From positions 25,885,432 to 25,949,431 of the forward strand of contig CM039509.1 of NCBI GenBank assembly GCA_022432975.1: DNA of 64,000 nt, in the 5' to 3' direction. Shown piece by piece: positions 32,750 to 42,575 of this stretch (positions are counted from its first letter, which is position 1; every line of letters begins with the position of its first letter). The notes under the pieces were generated by a model. It had not been told where the DNA came from. It saw nothing but the letters and a program-made list of their open reading frames with translations, and did no database searches. This DNA comes from Begonia masoniana. Lineage: Eukaryota > Streptophyta > Magnoliopsida > Cucurbitales > Begoniaceae. The position numbers were made by a program, and so were the translations under genes.

Positions 32750-33031
32750 TAACAACCCCCCCCCCCCCCCCCACACATCTTGGGCTGGGCCTCACCCCGC
32801 ACCTAGGCCAGGGCAAGCTGTGCAGTCTTGGCAAGGCCCCGCCACGTGGCAGCCACACAGGCCCACCACGTGTACTCACGATCTTCCCTTTGCAGAGGGA
32901 AGATCGTGAGTACACGTTGTGGGCCTGTGTGGCTGCCACGTGGCGGGGCCTTGCCGGGACTGCACAGCTTGCCCTGGCCTGGGTGCGGGGTGAGGCCCGG
33001 CCGAAGAGGTGTAAGGGGGGGGGTTGTTACA
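32750..33031. mobile_element. Fold-back element 3, long near-perfect palindrome
   Basis: 282 bp, two arms of about 138 bp around TTGC at about 32890. Outer arms match the left arm of element 2; inner arms contain CCACGTGGC and GATCGTGAGTACACG. It has no tRNA-like core: where elements 1 and 2 have one, the two arms meet directly. Ends GTTGTTACA. Confidence 0.85.
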
Positions 33032-33869
33032 TAATTACTTGTACTAACGTGATTGTTAAATTCTTTTAAGTAATAGCTAATAGTTTATAGGACTTGAATG
33101 ATAAAAAATAAAAGGAGTTATGCATATTATTTGTGAGAAGAAACTATTTTTAACTGAAGAGCAACCAAGGTTGATCGAACCAAAGGTGTCGATCAATGCA
33201 ACACTAAAAACATTACAAAGAGCTCAAAGTGTTGATCGGTGGAATGTTGATTGGAATTACTGAGAGCTCAAAGTATACACTCCTATTGCAAAGTGTCGAC
33301 CAATGTGTCATTAAAGAAATTACAGAGAGCTGAAAGTGTGGACCAGTCTAAAAAAGTGTCGACTGGTGCAGTCTACCTAAGTGTCAATCGAGTTGTTTAG
33401 ATTTTTCTTTAAAGCACGCAACAGTAGCCAAGGTGTCTACCGACTAGGTTAGGTTGTTGACCGGTACACTGTTTTTCTGAAAACTTTGATAAATGGAGGA
33501 GAGTTGTACAACACAAAAGATCAAACTTCATAGTCGTAACGAAGGCCAAATTCACTCGAGAATTTGAGTCTTCAGTTTATTCCACACTTCTATATTAACT
33601 TGAGATTTCTATTCGTCGAGAAAGTGCAAAATTGTGTATTCGTGCTCAAACTTTTATTCTAGTAAACAGTGAACGATCATTACAAAGGCATTGCATTGAC
33701 ACCTGACAATTCAATCTATTCAACTGAAGGTTGAGTTGCGAAGGAATCTTCAAAGAGTAGCCTTGGAACCCAGACATACGCAAGATTGGCCGAACCACGT
33801 TAACAAATTTCTTTGCACTCTCTTTTTCTTCTCCCTTATCCATAATGAGAATTTTTGTGCAATCTATGG
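33032..33869 (+). other. Probable Ty1/copia LTR and leader, degenerate
   Basis: AT-rich, no coding sense. 33150-33480 holds repeated GTTGATCG/GTCGACC/GTGTCGAC words, similar in style to the short-word arrays in other LTRs here. It lies directly upstream of a copia-type gag, so a copia LTR and leader is likely, but LTR ends and a primer binding site could not be located. Confidence 0.45.
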
Positions 33870-35578
33870 ATTATGAATTGTGTTGTATTATTGAAAATGG
33901 TCATTATGCTATTGTTAAACTAGAAAATGATATAAATGTTCCAAAATTGCCTTTCGAGTCTAATGAGGTGATAGACGTAGATTAAGCTTAAATGCTAAAA
34001 GAGTTAATATATTATATTGTGCATTAAATAGAGATTAAATTAATATTGTTTAAGGTTGTGATAATGCATATGAGATTTGGAAATTACTTGAAATCACACA
34101 CTAGGGAATAAATCAAGTTAAGAATGTAAATTGAGCATGCTTGTAATGACTATGAATGATTTGCTATGAATAAAAATAAAACTATTAGTCAAATGTTTAC
34201 TTGATTTACTAATGTTACTAATAGTTTTTTGATATAAATTATCACAAAGAAGAGTTGGTAACAAAAATCCTACGGTGCATGGCTAGAGGTTGGCAACCCA
34301 AAGTGACAGCAATCTAAGAAGCAAGAGATTTCAAAATACTTATGATGAAGGATCTCATAGGATTTGTCGTGACACATGAGATCACCATGGAGGCAAATTA
34401 GAAAGTGGATTAAAAGTAGAAGGAAATTTCAAAGAAAAGGGACATTGCTCTTAAAGCCTCATTGAGTCAACAAATTTATTATGGCAAAGAAGATGATGGT
34501 GAGAAAAATAGCCTTCATAACTCGAAAGTTCAATAACTTTCTACAAAGAAGCAAATGACAAGGAATGAGAGTCACAAAAGGAGATCAACTATAAAAAAAA
34601 AAAAAGAAGCTACTTGTTTTGAGTGTTGAAAATAGGGTCACTTCAAAGCAGACTTTCCACGAGTTAAGAAAGCTCCAAAGGTTTTAAAAAGAAAAAATAA
34701 AGGCCATGTGGGATGATATCGAAGAAGATTCATCGTCTGGAGAGGAAAAGGTGGCTAATATGTGTTTCATGGCTAAGAAAAATGAGGTACATGACTCTTT
34801 TAGTGACTTAGATGATAATCTTGATGACAGTGAATTATTGGATGCGTTTGATTAGTTGGTTGAACAGTTTACTATACTTAAATATAAATATAAGTTTTTA
34901 ATAAAGGAAAATTGACATTTAGTGTAGGAGAATACTAACTTAGTTAAATCTTTAGAAAAAGAAATAGATGACTTGAAAAAGGAGAATAATGATTTGAGTA
35001 ATATTGTATTTAGGTTCACCAATGTTAACAAGAACTTAAACATGTTATTGGGAAAACAAAGAGTGACATTTGACAAAGTCAACATTGGATATGAATCTTT
35101 TTTTTTTTTCAAAAGAAGGCATACAAGAATTTTATTGTTGGTCCAACTATTTGTAATGTATGTAATAAAGTTGGTTAGAAATCTTTTGTTTTCCCATTGA
35201 AATCAAATGATAAAAAATGTCTTCTACTTTGACATGGGTTCAAAAAAGAACCAAGGCTAACTCTCAAGAACGCAAAAAAAATTTAGTACCTTGGAAAAAT
35301 AATTAATTTTTCTTTGTAGGAGATTCTTCCTTGAAGGATTTATGATATCTTGATAGTGGGTATTCAAAGCATATGACAAGAGATTCTTTAAAGTTCACAT
35401 CCATCTCAAAGAAGAAAGGAACACTTACTTTTGGAGGTAACCAAAAAGGAAAAATTGTTGTAATTGGAAATATATGTATTGTTTCAAACCCTATTATTGA
35501 AAATGTATTTTTGGTTGATGAGTTAAAGAATAATCTCTTTAGTATTAGTTAAGTATGTGATAAGGAAATTATTTGAGA
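33870..35578 (+). pseudogene. Ty1/copia gag-protease relic
   Basis: Reading frames full of stops and shifts still show a copia-type Gag (region near 34195 reading MFT-FTNVTNS), a damaged CCHC knuckle near 34617 (CFEC, GHFKADFP), and an acidic linker (EEDSSSGEEKVANMCFMA near 34723). At 35345-35560 a protease of copia type follows, with WYLDSG in damaged form (YLDSGYSKHMTRDSLKF) and later LVDELKNNLFSIS. Integrase and RT are absent: the sequence meets the LTR of element G at 35579. It is an old truncated copy. Confidence 0.75.
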
Positions 35579-36900
35579 TGGTAAATAGAGTGTCGAACCC
35601 ACGAGAACTTTTTAATTAATAATCAAACAAAATTAATTTCAGTCTAATTTGAATAACGTTATTTTAGTGAATTTGGATTCAAAATAAAGCAAGAGCAATT
35701 TATTAAATAACAGAAAATTAAACGAGTTTTAATATGTAATAAAAGAACTCTAGGGTTTCCGATTTCACCTAAATTAATCATATTTAGTATTCCTAATTCA
35801 ATTCATTAATTTCTATTTCTATGCGTTTATAGCAATTTCACAAAACTATTTTATCAATCTCTCTTGAGTAATAATAAACTTATTCAACTAACGAATTATT
35901 ACTTCTCGGTCTCTAATCCTGAGAATTAATTGAATACATTAAGAAAGAGAAATTAAAATACCACATGAACTCATTAGCTATCTTGAGTCTAACGTCCTTT
36001 TCATGGTAAATTATTCAGTGCATGATTATTTATTACCTCTCGGTCTCAAAACAATCTTACAAACATGCTATTATTGATCAGACAATCACAAGAATTGAAA
36101 ACAGAATAAATTACTCAACACAATAGGGAAACAGAGAATCAATAACTTGAATTAAAGGAAAACTAAATATTCATAATCTGGCTACATCGTAGCCCTAGAA
36201 AAGAAAATTAGTTCATGCTAGAATAAAGACAAACAACGAGAATAATAAAGATGTTCATAGTTCAGAAAAGGAAGAAAAAGAAAAACTATGCTAAAATTCA
36301 ATTCCAGAAGCTCTCGCTCCGTTCCGGTCTCCGTCTCGCTAGGGCTGGTTCTGAATGAATCTCTCTCTCCTCTTAACCTAATCTAGGTGTTTGCTTTGAT
36401 CAACGGCCCAGATTAATTCAATTAAACTCTTAAATTCAGATTAATAATTTAACTCACACAAGCAATCGATCCAGTACAAGAGCCGACCAATCAGCTGTCT
36501 TTCTGCAAAAAAACAAACGAACTTCTCTGCTTCAGCCGATCGATCACCTAAATGTGGCCGATCGATCGACTATGTTTCTGCTCCATCATATTGTAATAGC
36601 TTCAGCCGATCGATCGCCAAGATTTGGCCGATTGATCGGCAACTTCTTTGCCAAAATATCTTCGTCTTTTTTTTAGCTGATTGATCGCTTGCACTGTGAC
36701 CGATCGATTGGCTAGTCTTCTTCACATGCTTTTTCTTTCTATTCTTCTTCTTTATTGTACCAGATTGACCAAAGCTGTAATTCTTTAATTTCTCTACGCA
36801 CTTACACCAAACTTGTTAGAATCTTTCACATACTTGAGTAAAACTCATCAAATCAAATATAAACGAGTCAATAAAGTGTGTAAAATACACGCTTATCACA
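35579..36900 (-). repeat. Element G 3' LTR
   Basis: Collinear with the right LTR from the block GGTAAATAGAGTGTCGAACC onward; the first 47 plus-strand bases of the right copy are missing here, where the copia relic adjoins. Ends GCTTATCACA before the reverse purine tract CCCCCAAACTTG. Includes the CGATCGATCGGC-type words at 36530-36720 (for example GCCGATCGATCGCC and GCCGATTGATCGGC). Confidence 0.8.
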
Positions 36901-36986
36901 CCCCCAAACTTGAATGAAAGCTTGTCCTCAAGCGAACAAAACTAAGCAAAAATCTCAACAGATATACAATCCAACCCCATATGATA

Positions 36987-37361
36987 TGTATAACCTTTTT
37001 CCCAGCAAGATATTGTCCGCTCTGGGGATTGGGTCGTAGTCCAATATCCTCCACTCACGGCTTTGTTTGGCGAGGACTTCCTAGTCGATCACCCAACCTA
37101 GTACTACTTTCACCGAAGCACTTTTAACTTCGAAGTTCTTATGGGATCTGTTGTCAATTGTACTCCAAAACGCGTCTTGCTATCTTAGGAGGGTCTCTTT
37201 ACATATGTTTCATTTTCACATACTTCTCAAAGCGATGTGGGATTGTGACGATCCCCTTTTTACGACCCGTCACCTTCCAGTTCGCCCGCGCAGACGTACC
37301 GCCATCCGAGTTTTGGTTCATGTAGCCATCGTACATATACTTACACATCCGGGTCATCACA
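36987..37361 (-). mobile_element. Cassandra TRIM LTR, diverged copy 2
   Basis: Starts TGTATAACC and ends CGGGTCATCACA. On the minus strand the 5S-like part contains AAAGTAGTACTAGG and GGTTGGGTGATC, closer to 5S rRNA in the GTAGTACTAGG stretch than the other copies, although the rest is more diverged. ATATG occurs on both sides (36979-36983, 37362-37366), but the left one is three bases from the LTR edge, so the target duplication is uncertain. Confidence 0.85.
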
Positions 37362-38959
37362 ATATGCACAGTACAATATAATGGTAAAGCAATCCTCATC
37401 AAAATTTTTGGTAATTCGTCTCAGCTTGAACAATTCATACTAAAACTACCAAGATTAACACTTTGCAAAAGAATTAACTTATATTAGCGCATTGACATTC
37501 ACTTACTTAGAAATCCTCGTGTGTGTGTGTTCATTCTTATTTTTTTCTAACTGTTGAGTTAACTAATGTAGCTACGGTAAGAGAATACACTCACAGCTCA
37601 CTTGGGATCACTCAATTCACTCAGATCGTTCATCGGCTTTGCCCACCATCCAACAAATAGAAATTATCAATTAAACAAAATAAAAGACGATAGGTCTTGA
37701 AAAACTTGTAATGTAAGGTTGGGTTAAAGGGTATGAATGTTATAGATACAAACGAGCAATCAGAGCACAACCCATCCTTCCTTATGTCGCCCACTCAATA
37801 TTTTCTTCTCAGCACTCGCTCTCTCATTGAACTTGCTCAAGCTTTCTTTTGATCTCTCACTCTCAAACTTAGTTCATTCAATATCACTCAGATTAACTAT
37901 TTTGTCATAATTACGAAGTAAAATAAATACAAAAAGCTTGAAAATAATACTAAACTTTCGAACTTGCTTTTTTTTTTTTGTAAGTTCATGGTTTTTTTTA
38001 ACTCAGACTAATAACAACAAAGCAACATAAAAATAAATTAGCAGATGACAAAGGAGTCTTTATTCATCCTCACCATTACATTCTCCTATTCTTCTTCAAA
38101 TATATCAATAGCCTCGTGCTCTTTAGAAAAGATAGAAAAATATATATGTGGTTAGGGTAAAATAGGCACAATTGAACAGTAAATAATAAGCTCAAAAGGG
38201 TAACTATGAGTGTCATTAAATGACACAAAATGGTAGACCAAGAAGGCTTAAACGGTCTAATAATGGCCTAGGTCATTTTGTTAGTTTGGTAGAATTTCAA
38301 TTCGCATTCGTGGATGTTGGGCAAAACCAAGAAGGATTTTATTCACTAGCACTTGTTATCATTTTATTTTGACTAGAGCTACACTCCTTTACCATGTTTA
38401 CTCTCGTTCACTCCCTTATTGTGTTTGGGTTTCGATATATGCAGACTATATGAGTATAACTCTAACAGATCAAGTTAAACAAGAATGAAACTTGCTCAGG
38501 GTTTTAAGTTTAACTTCGTAAGCTAAAGTCAATGCTAACTACTACAAGTTATCTTCGACTTACAGTTTATCTAGGAGTTAAAGCATAAATTTGTTCAAAA
38601 TTTAAATAATTGACACCTAAACTAAGACTCCAGATTGCAGAACCAAAATATAGCAAAGTATTAAAGTATGCTAAAATCACCCCCAAACTTAAAACAAACA
38701 TTGTCCTCAATGTAGAAAATAAAAGTAAGGTAAAAGTAGCGTGCCTCATAACGTCTCGGGCTGGTCGTCAGCATTGTGGAGCTTCGGTCGAAGGAGCAAT
38801 TGATTAGGAATGTTTCTATTCTTTTCTTTAGTTTTATTATTAAAACAAAATTAGCTAAGAATAAACAAAACTAATCCAAACAAAAATTTAAATAACGAAC
38901 TAAAAAGGATACTAGGATAGGTTGTCTCCCACCAAGTGCTTGTATTTATTGTCGACCGC
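37362..38959 (-). other. Element G 3' non-coding interior
   Basis: About 1.6 kb, AT-rich, between the protease-side coding relic and the purine tract. No RT, RNase H or integrase motif on either strand. At the coding end, the minus strand of 38930-38960 reads CACTTGGTGGGAGACAACC, like the GGGAGGCAACCC block that follows the coding region of other Athila elements. The loss of pol therefore left the downstream region in place. Confidence 0.65.
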
Positions 38960-40123
38960 ACGACATCATACTTCTTCATGTTGGGTCGAGATATATGATG
39001 GACTTTGCACTCTCAAATGTACCGTCCCAATATGGTGTCAATCGTTGCCCATTTAACAACTTATCATTTGCTAGAAGCTCTTCGTAGTCGGGTGGTTTCT
39101 TAATAGGTGTTAGGACCCATAATGGCGACTCCCCTAAATTTTCAACATACTGCTTCCCATTAGGCTCAAGAAAGTCGCTTGGTTGACATGAAGCTTCCTT
39201 TGTTACAGTGTTAGGGAGTTCCACCCGAAATATATCATCGCTAGCTGTTGGGTACTTCATTGATTTATACACCTTGAATGTCACATTTTCATCTTATTCT
39301 TGCAATTTGAGCTCCCCCTTTCTAAGATCAATTACAACACCTCATGTTACTAAGAATGGTAAATCTAATATTATCGGGATGCCACGATCTTCGTCCATAT
39401 CAAGAATCAAGAAATTAGCGGGAAAAATAAACTTGTCGACTTTGACAAGAACATCTTCAATCACCCCATACGGATGCTTGATAGAGCGATCAGCCATCTG
39501 TAGAAATACACTCATGGGCTTTGCTTCACCAAGACCAAGTTTTTGAAAAATAGATAGTGGCATAAAGTTGACACTGGCGCCCAAATCACACAATGCTTGC
39601 TCGAAAATACATTTCCCAATTTCACATGGGACAGTGAAACTTCCTGGATCCTTCAGCTTTTGTGGAAGCTTCCGTTGAATAATATCACTGCATTCCTCCG
39701 TCAAAGCGATCATACTACCTTCTTCAATCTTACGCTTATGAGACAAAATATCTTTTAGAAACTTTGCATATTTAGGAATTTGCTCGAGGGCCTCTACGAA
39801 TGGAATGTTGATGTGGAGCTTTTGGAAGACATCAAGGAACTTAGAAAACTAATTATCAAGCTTTACATTCTTCAGTCTTTGTGGAAACGGCACTTGAGGT
39901 GGAATTGCTTGTATTGGCAAAGGATGAGATGGTAGAGACCTTTGAGCTTCATTTTCACTTGAACCCCTATTATCCAATTTAAGCACACTTGGCTCTTTTT
40001 GCACCAGTTTAATTACTATTCCATTTCGAGCGGTATTTGCATTACAATGCTCTTTTGGGTTCATTTATGTAGAACTCGATAAAGCACCTTGAGGTCGTCC
40101 ATTTAGTACATTAGCGATTTGGC
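38960..40123 (-). pseudogene. Element G gag C-terminus and protease (broken)
   Basis: The minus-strand frame 39342-39746 contains an Athila-type protease: FTVPCEIGKCIFEQALCDLG then ASVNFMPLSI, and later VDKFIFPANFLILDMDED. The usual catalytic D-S/T-G is DLG here, as is common in Athila relatives. Flanking frames (39849-40064, 38976-39284) are the linker and the post-protease segment (MKYPTASDDIFRVE), separated by in-frame stops at 39840-39850 and about 39300. Gag continues at 40531 beyond the Cassandra insertion. Confidence 0.82.
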
Positions 40124-40128
40124 CCACT

Positions 40129-40530
40129 TGTAACAACCCCATTGCCAGCAAGATATTATCCGCTCTGGGGATTGGGCCGCAGCCCAATATCCTCCCCTCA
40201 CGGCTTTGTTTGGTGAGAACTTCCTGGAAGGTCACCCAACCTGGAATTGCTCTCGCCGAAGCACTCTTAACTTCGGAGTTCTTATGGGATCCGTTGCCAA
40301 TTGTGCTCCAAAACGCGTCTTACTATCTTGGGAGGGTCTCTTTACATATGTTTCATTTTCACATACTTCCCCAAGCGATGTGGGATTGTGACAACCCCCT
40401 CTTTACGACCCGGGATTCGCCTATACTCGAGTTCGGGATTCGCCTACACTCGGCTTAGGTCCCGAGGTTTGCCCCGCAACCCGAGGTTTGCCCCACAGTC
40501 GTACACATACGTTCACTTTGGGTCATCACA
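40129..40530 (-). mobile_element. Cassandra solo LTR, copy 3, with target duplication
   Basis: 402 bp, TGTAACAACCCC...GGTCATCACA, flanked by CCACT on both sides (40124-40128, 40531-40535). The minus strand has the 5S-like core: GGATCCCATAAGAACTCCG, AAGTTAAGAGTGCTTCGGC and GGTTGGGTGACC. GAGGTTTGCCCCGCAACCC is a short internal duplication. It lies inside G's gag, in the sense orientation of G. Confidence 0.93.
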
Positions 40531-40835
40531 CCACTTGCATTTTCAGGCTTCGAATTTAGGCCGATTGATTCTGCATCACCATACGGGTTTCAGCCATAAA
40601 TTGCATCATAGCTGCCTCTAGATCATTTTTCTGTTCAACTTGTTGAGATGGATCGGGTTGAGATGCTTGATGCATTTGCATAGCATTTTCTGAACCCGAG
40701 GTTTGCCCCGCAACCCGAGGTTTGCCCCGCAGTTGTACACATACGTTCACTTTCGGGTCATCACAATCACCCGCCTCGGGGGCCCAACGTCCTGGTTGGC
40801 CACATTTCCAGTTAGGTACTGGCTCTGATACCATT

Positions 40836-41238
40836 TGTAACGACCCCCATTCCCAGCAAGATATTGTCCGCTCTGGGGATTGGGCCCGCAGCCCAATATC
40901 CTCCCCTCACGGCTTTGTTGGTGAGAACTTCCTGGAAGGTCACCCAACCTGGAATTGCTCTCGCCGAAGCACTCTTAACTTCGGAGTTCTTATGGGATCC
41001 GTTGCCAATTGTGCTCCAAAACGCGTCTTACTATCTTGGGAGGGTCTCTTTACATATGTTTCATTTTCACATACTTCCCCAAGCGATGTGGGATTGTGAC
41101 AACCCCCTCTTTACGACCCGGGATTCGCCTATACTCGAGTTCGGGATTCGCCTACACTCGGCTTAGGTCCCGAGGTTTGCCCCGCAACCCGAGGTTTGCC
41201 CCACAGTCGTACACATACGTTCACTTTGGGTCATCACA
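40836..41238 (-). mobile_element. Cassandra LTR, copy 4
   Basis: 403 bp following a complete short interior with primer site at 40766-40835, so together with the LTR tail 40693-40765 it is most of a Cassandra element. Nearly identical to copy 3, including the 5S-like segment. It is followed by CCACTTGCATTTTC, the same gag target as copy 3, which shows duplication rather than a new insertion. Confidence 0.9.
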
Positions 41239-41543
41239 CCACTTGCATTTTCAGGCTTCGAATTTAGGCCGATTGATTCTGCATCACCATACGGGTTTCA
41301 GCCATAAATTGCATCATAGCTGCCTCTAGATCATTTTTCTGTTCAACTTGTTGAGATGGATCGGGTTGAGATGCTTGATGCATTTGCATAGCATTTTCTG
41401 AACCCGAGGTTTGCCCCGCAACCCGAGGTTTGCCCCGCAGTTGTACACATACGTTCACTTTCGGGTCATCACAATCACCCGCCTCGGGGGCCCAACGTCC
41501 TGGTTGGCCACATTTCCAGTTAGGTACTGGCTCTGATACCATT

Positions 41544-41946
41544 TGTAACGACCCCCATTCCCAGCAAGATATTGTCCGCTCTGGGGATTGGGCCGCAGCC
41601 CAATATCCTCCCTTCACTGCTTTGTTTGGCGAGAACTTCTCGGAAGGTCACCCAACCTGGAATTGCTCTCGCCGAAGCATTCTTAACTTCGGAGTTCTTA
41701 TGAGATCCGTTGCCAATCGTGCTCCAAAACGCGTCTTACTATCATGGGAGGGTCTCTTTACATATGTTTCATTTTCACATACTTCCCCAAGCGATGTGGG
41801 ATTGTGACAACCCCCTCTTTACGACCCGGGATTCGCCTATACTCGAGTTCGGGATTCGCCTACACTCGGCTTAGGTCCCGAGGTTTGCCCCGCAACCCGA
41901 GGTTTGCCCCACAGTCGTACACATACGTTCACTTTGGGTCATCAGA
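41544..41946 (-). mobile_element. Cassandra LTR, copy 5
   Basis: 403 bp, preceded by an LTR tail and interior at 41401-41543. It has its own point changes (TTCACTGC, TCTCGGAAGG, ATGAGATCC), and its terminal CA is GA (TCATCAGA). It is followed by the third gag fragment, which runs on uninterrupted into G's gag. Confidence 0.9.
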
Positions 41947-42575
41947 CCACTTGTATTTTCAGGCTTCGAATTTAGGCCGATTGATTCTGCATCACCATAC
42001 GGGTTTCAGCCATCAATTGAATCATAGCTGCCTCTAGATCATTTTTCTGTTCAACTTGTTGAGATGGATCGGGTTGAGATGCTTGATGCATTTGCATAGC
42101 ATTTTCTGAATTTCTCCATGAGAAATTAGGATGTTGTCGCCACCTTGGATTATAAGTGTTTTAGTTGGGATTTACTTGCCGATTAAAATTTCCCATGTAG
42201 TTAACTTGTTCTGCAGATTTATTTGGCATAGGATTTTCCACTTGGCATTCTTCACTCTGATGCGGTCCTTGACACCATTGACAATTAACCATCGGCGCTT
42301 TCCCTACACTAGCTGCTATATGGGACCCTTGTAACTGTTCTGCTAATGAGGCAACTTGTAGTGTTAAAGCTTTCATAGCCTCAAGCTCTGAAGTACCAGT
42401 TGTACGCTTCATAATTGTGCGTTCCACAGGGCATTGGTCATTATTAAGTGCCAATTCCTCCAATAAATCATATGCAGCTTCGTCAGCTTTTCTCATTAAG
42501 GCACCACCTGCAGCTCCATTCACCAGAGTTTTAGTAGATGATGATAGTCCCAAATAGAGAGTTTGAATATGCATC
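41947..42575 (-). pseudogene. Element G gag, middle part
   Basis: The minus-strand frame 42161-42574 has the Athila Gag segment GGALMRKADEAAYDLLEE and a zinc knuckle CQWCQGPHQSEEC. A stop near 42161 precedes the NPN-rich tail, which continues toward 41947 as MQMHQASQPDPSQQ. It meets solo LTR H at 42576. The sequence just before H (HIQTLYLGL) continues the sense of the gag part at 45101 (LPKWI), confirming that H split one gene. Confidence 0.85.

Larger units (their letters stand above)
40129..42107 (-). repeat. Cassandra plus gag unit repeated with a 708-bp period
   Basis: The order [Cassandra LTR][163-bp G gag fragment][LTR tail][short interior with primer site] is followed by LTR starts at 40129, 40836 and 41544. 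The gag fragment occurs three times (40531-40692, 41239-about 41400, 41947-about 42107) and each copy is cut at the same TTCTGAA. In the first two it is joined to a mid-LTR CCCGAGG; in the third it continues normally into gag. Short interiors at 40766-40835 and 41474-41543 have GGCTCTGATACCA, the reverse-complemented iMet primer site. Confidence 0.9.

Noticed and set aside
40205..40320. Possible 5S rRNA gene (minus strand; also in the other Cassandra copies)
   Set aside because: Only part of 5S is present, with changes, and it is embedded in TG...CA LTRs with a target duplication and iMet primer site; this is the Cassandra arrangement.
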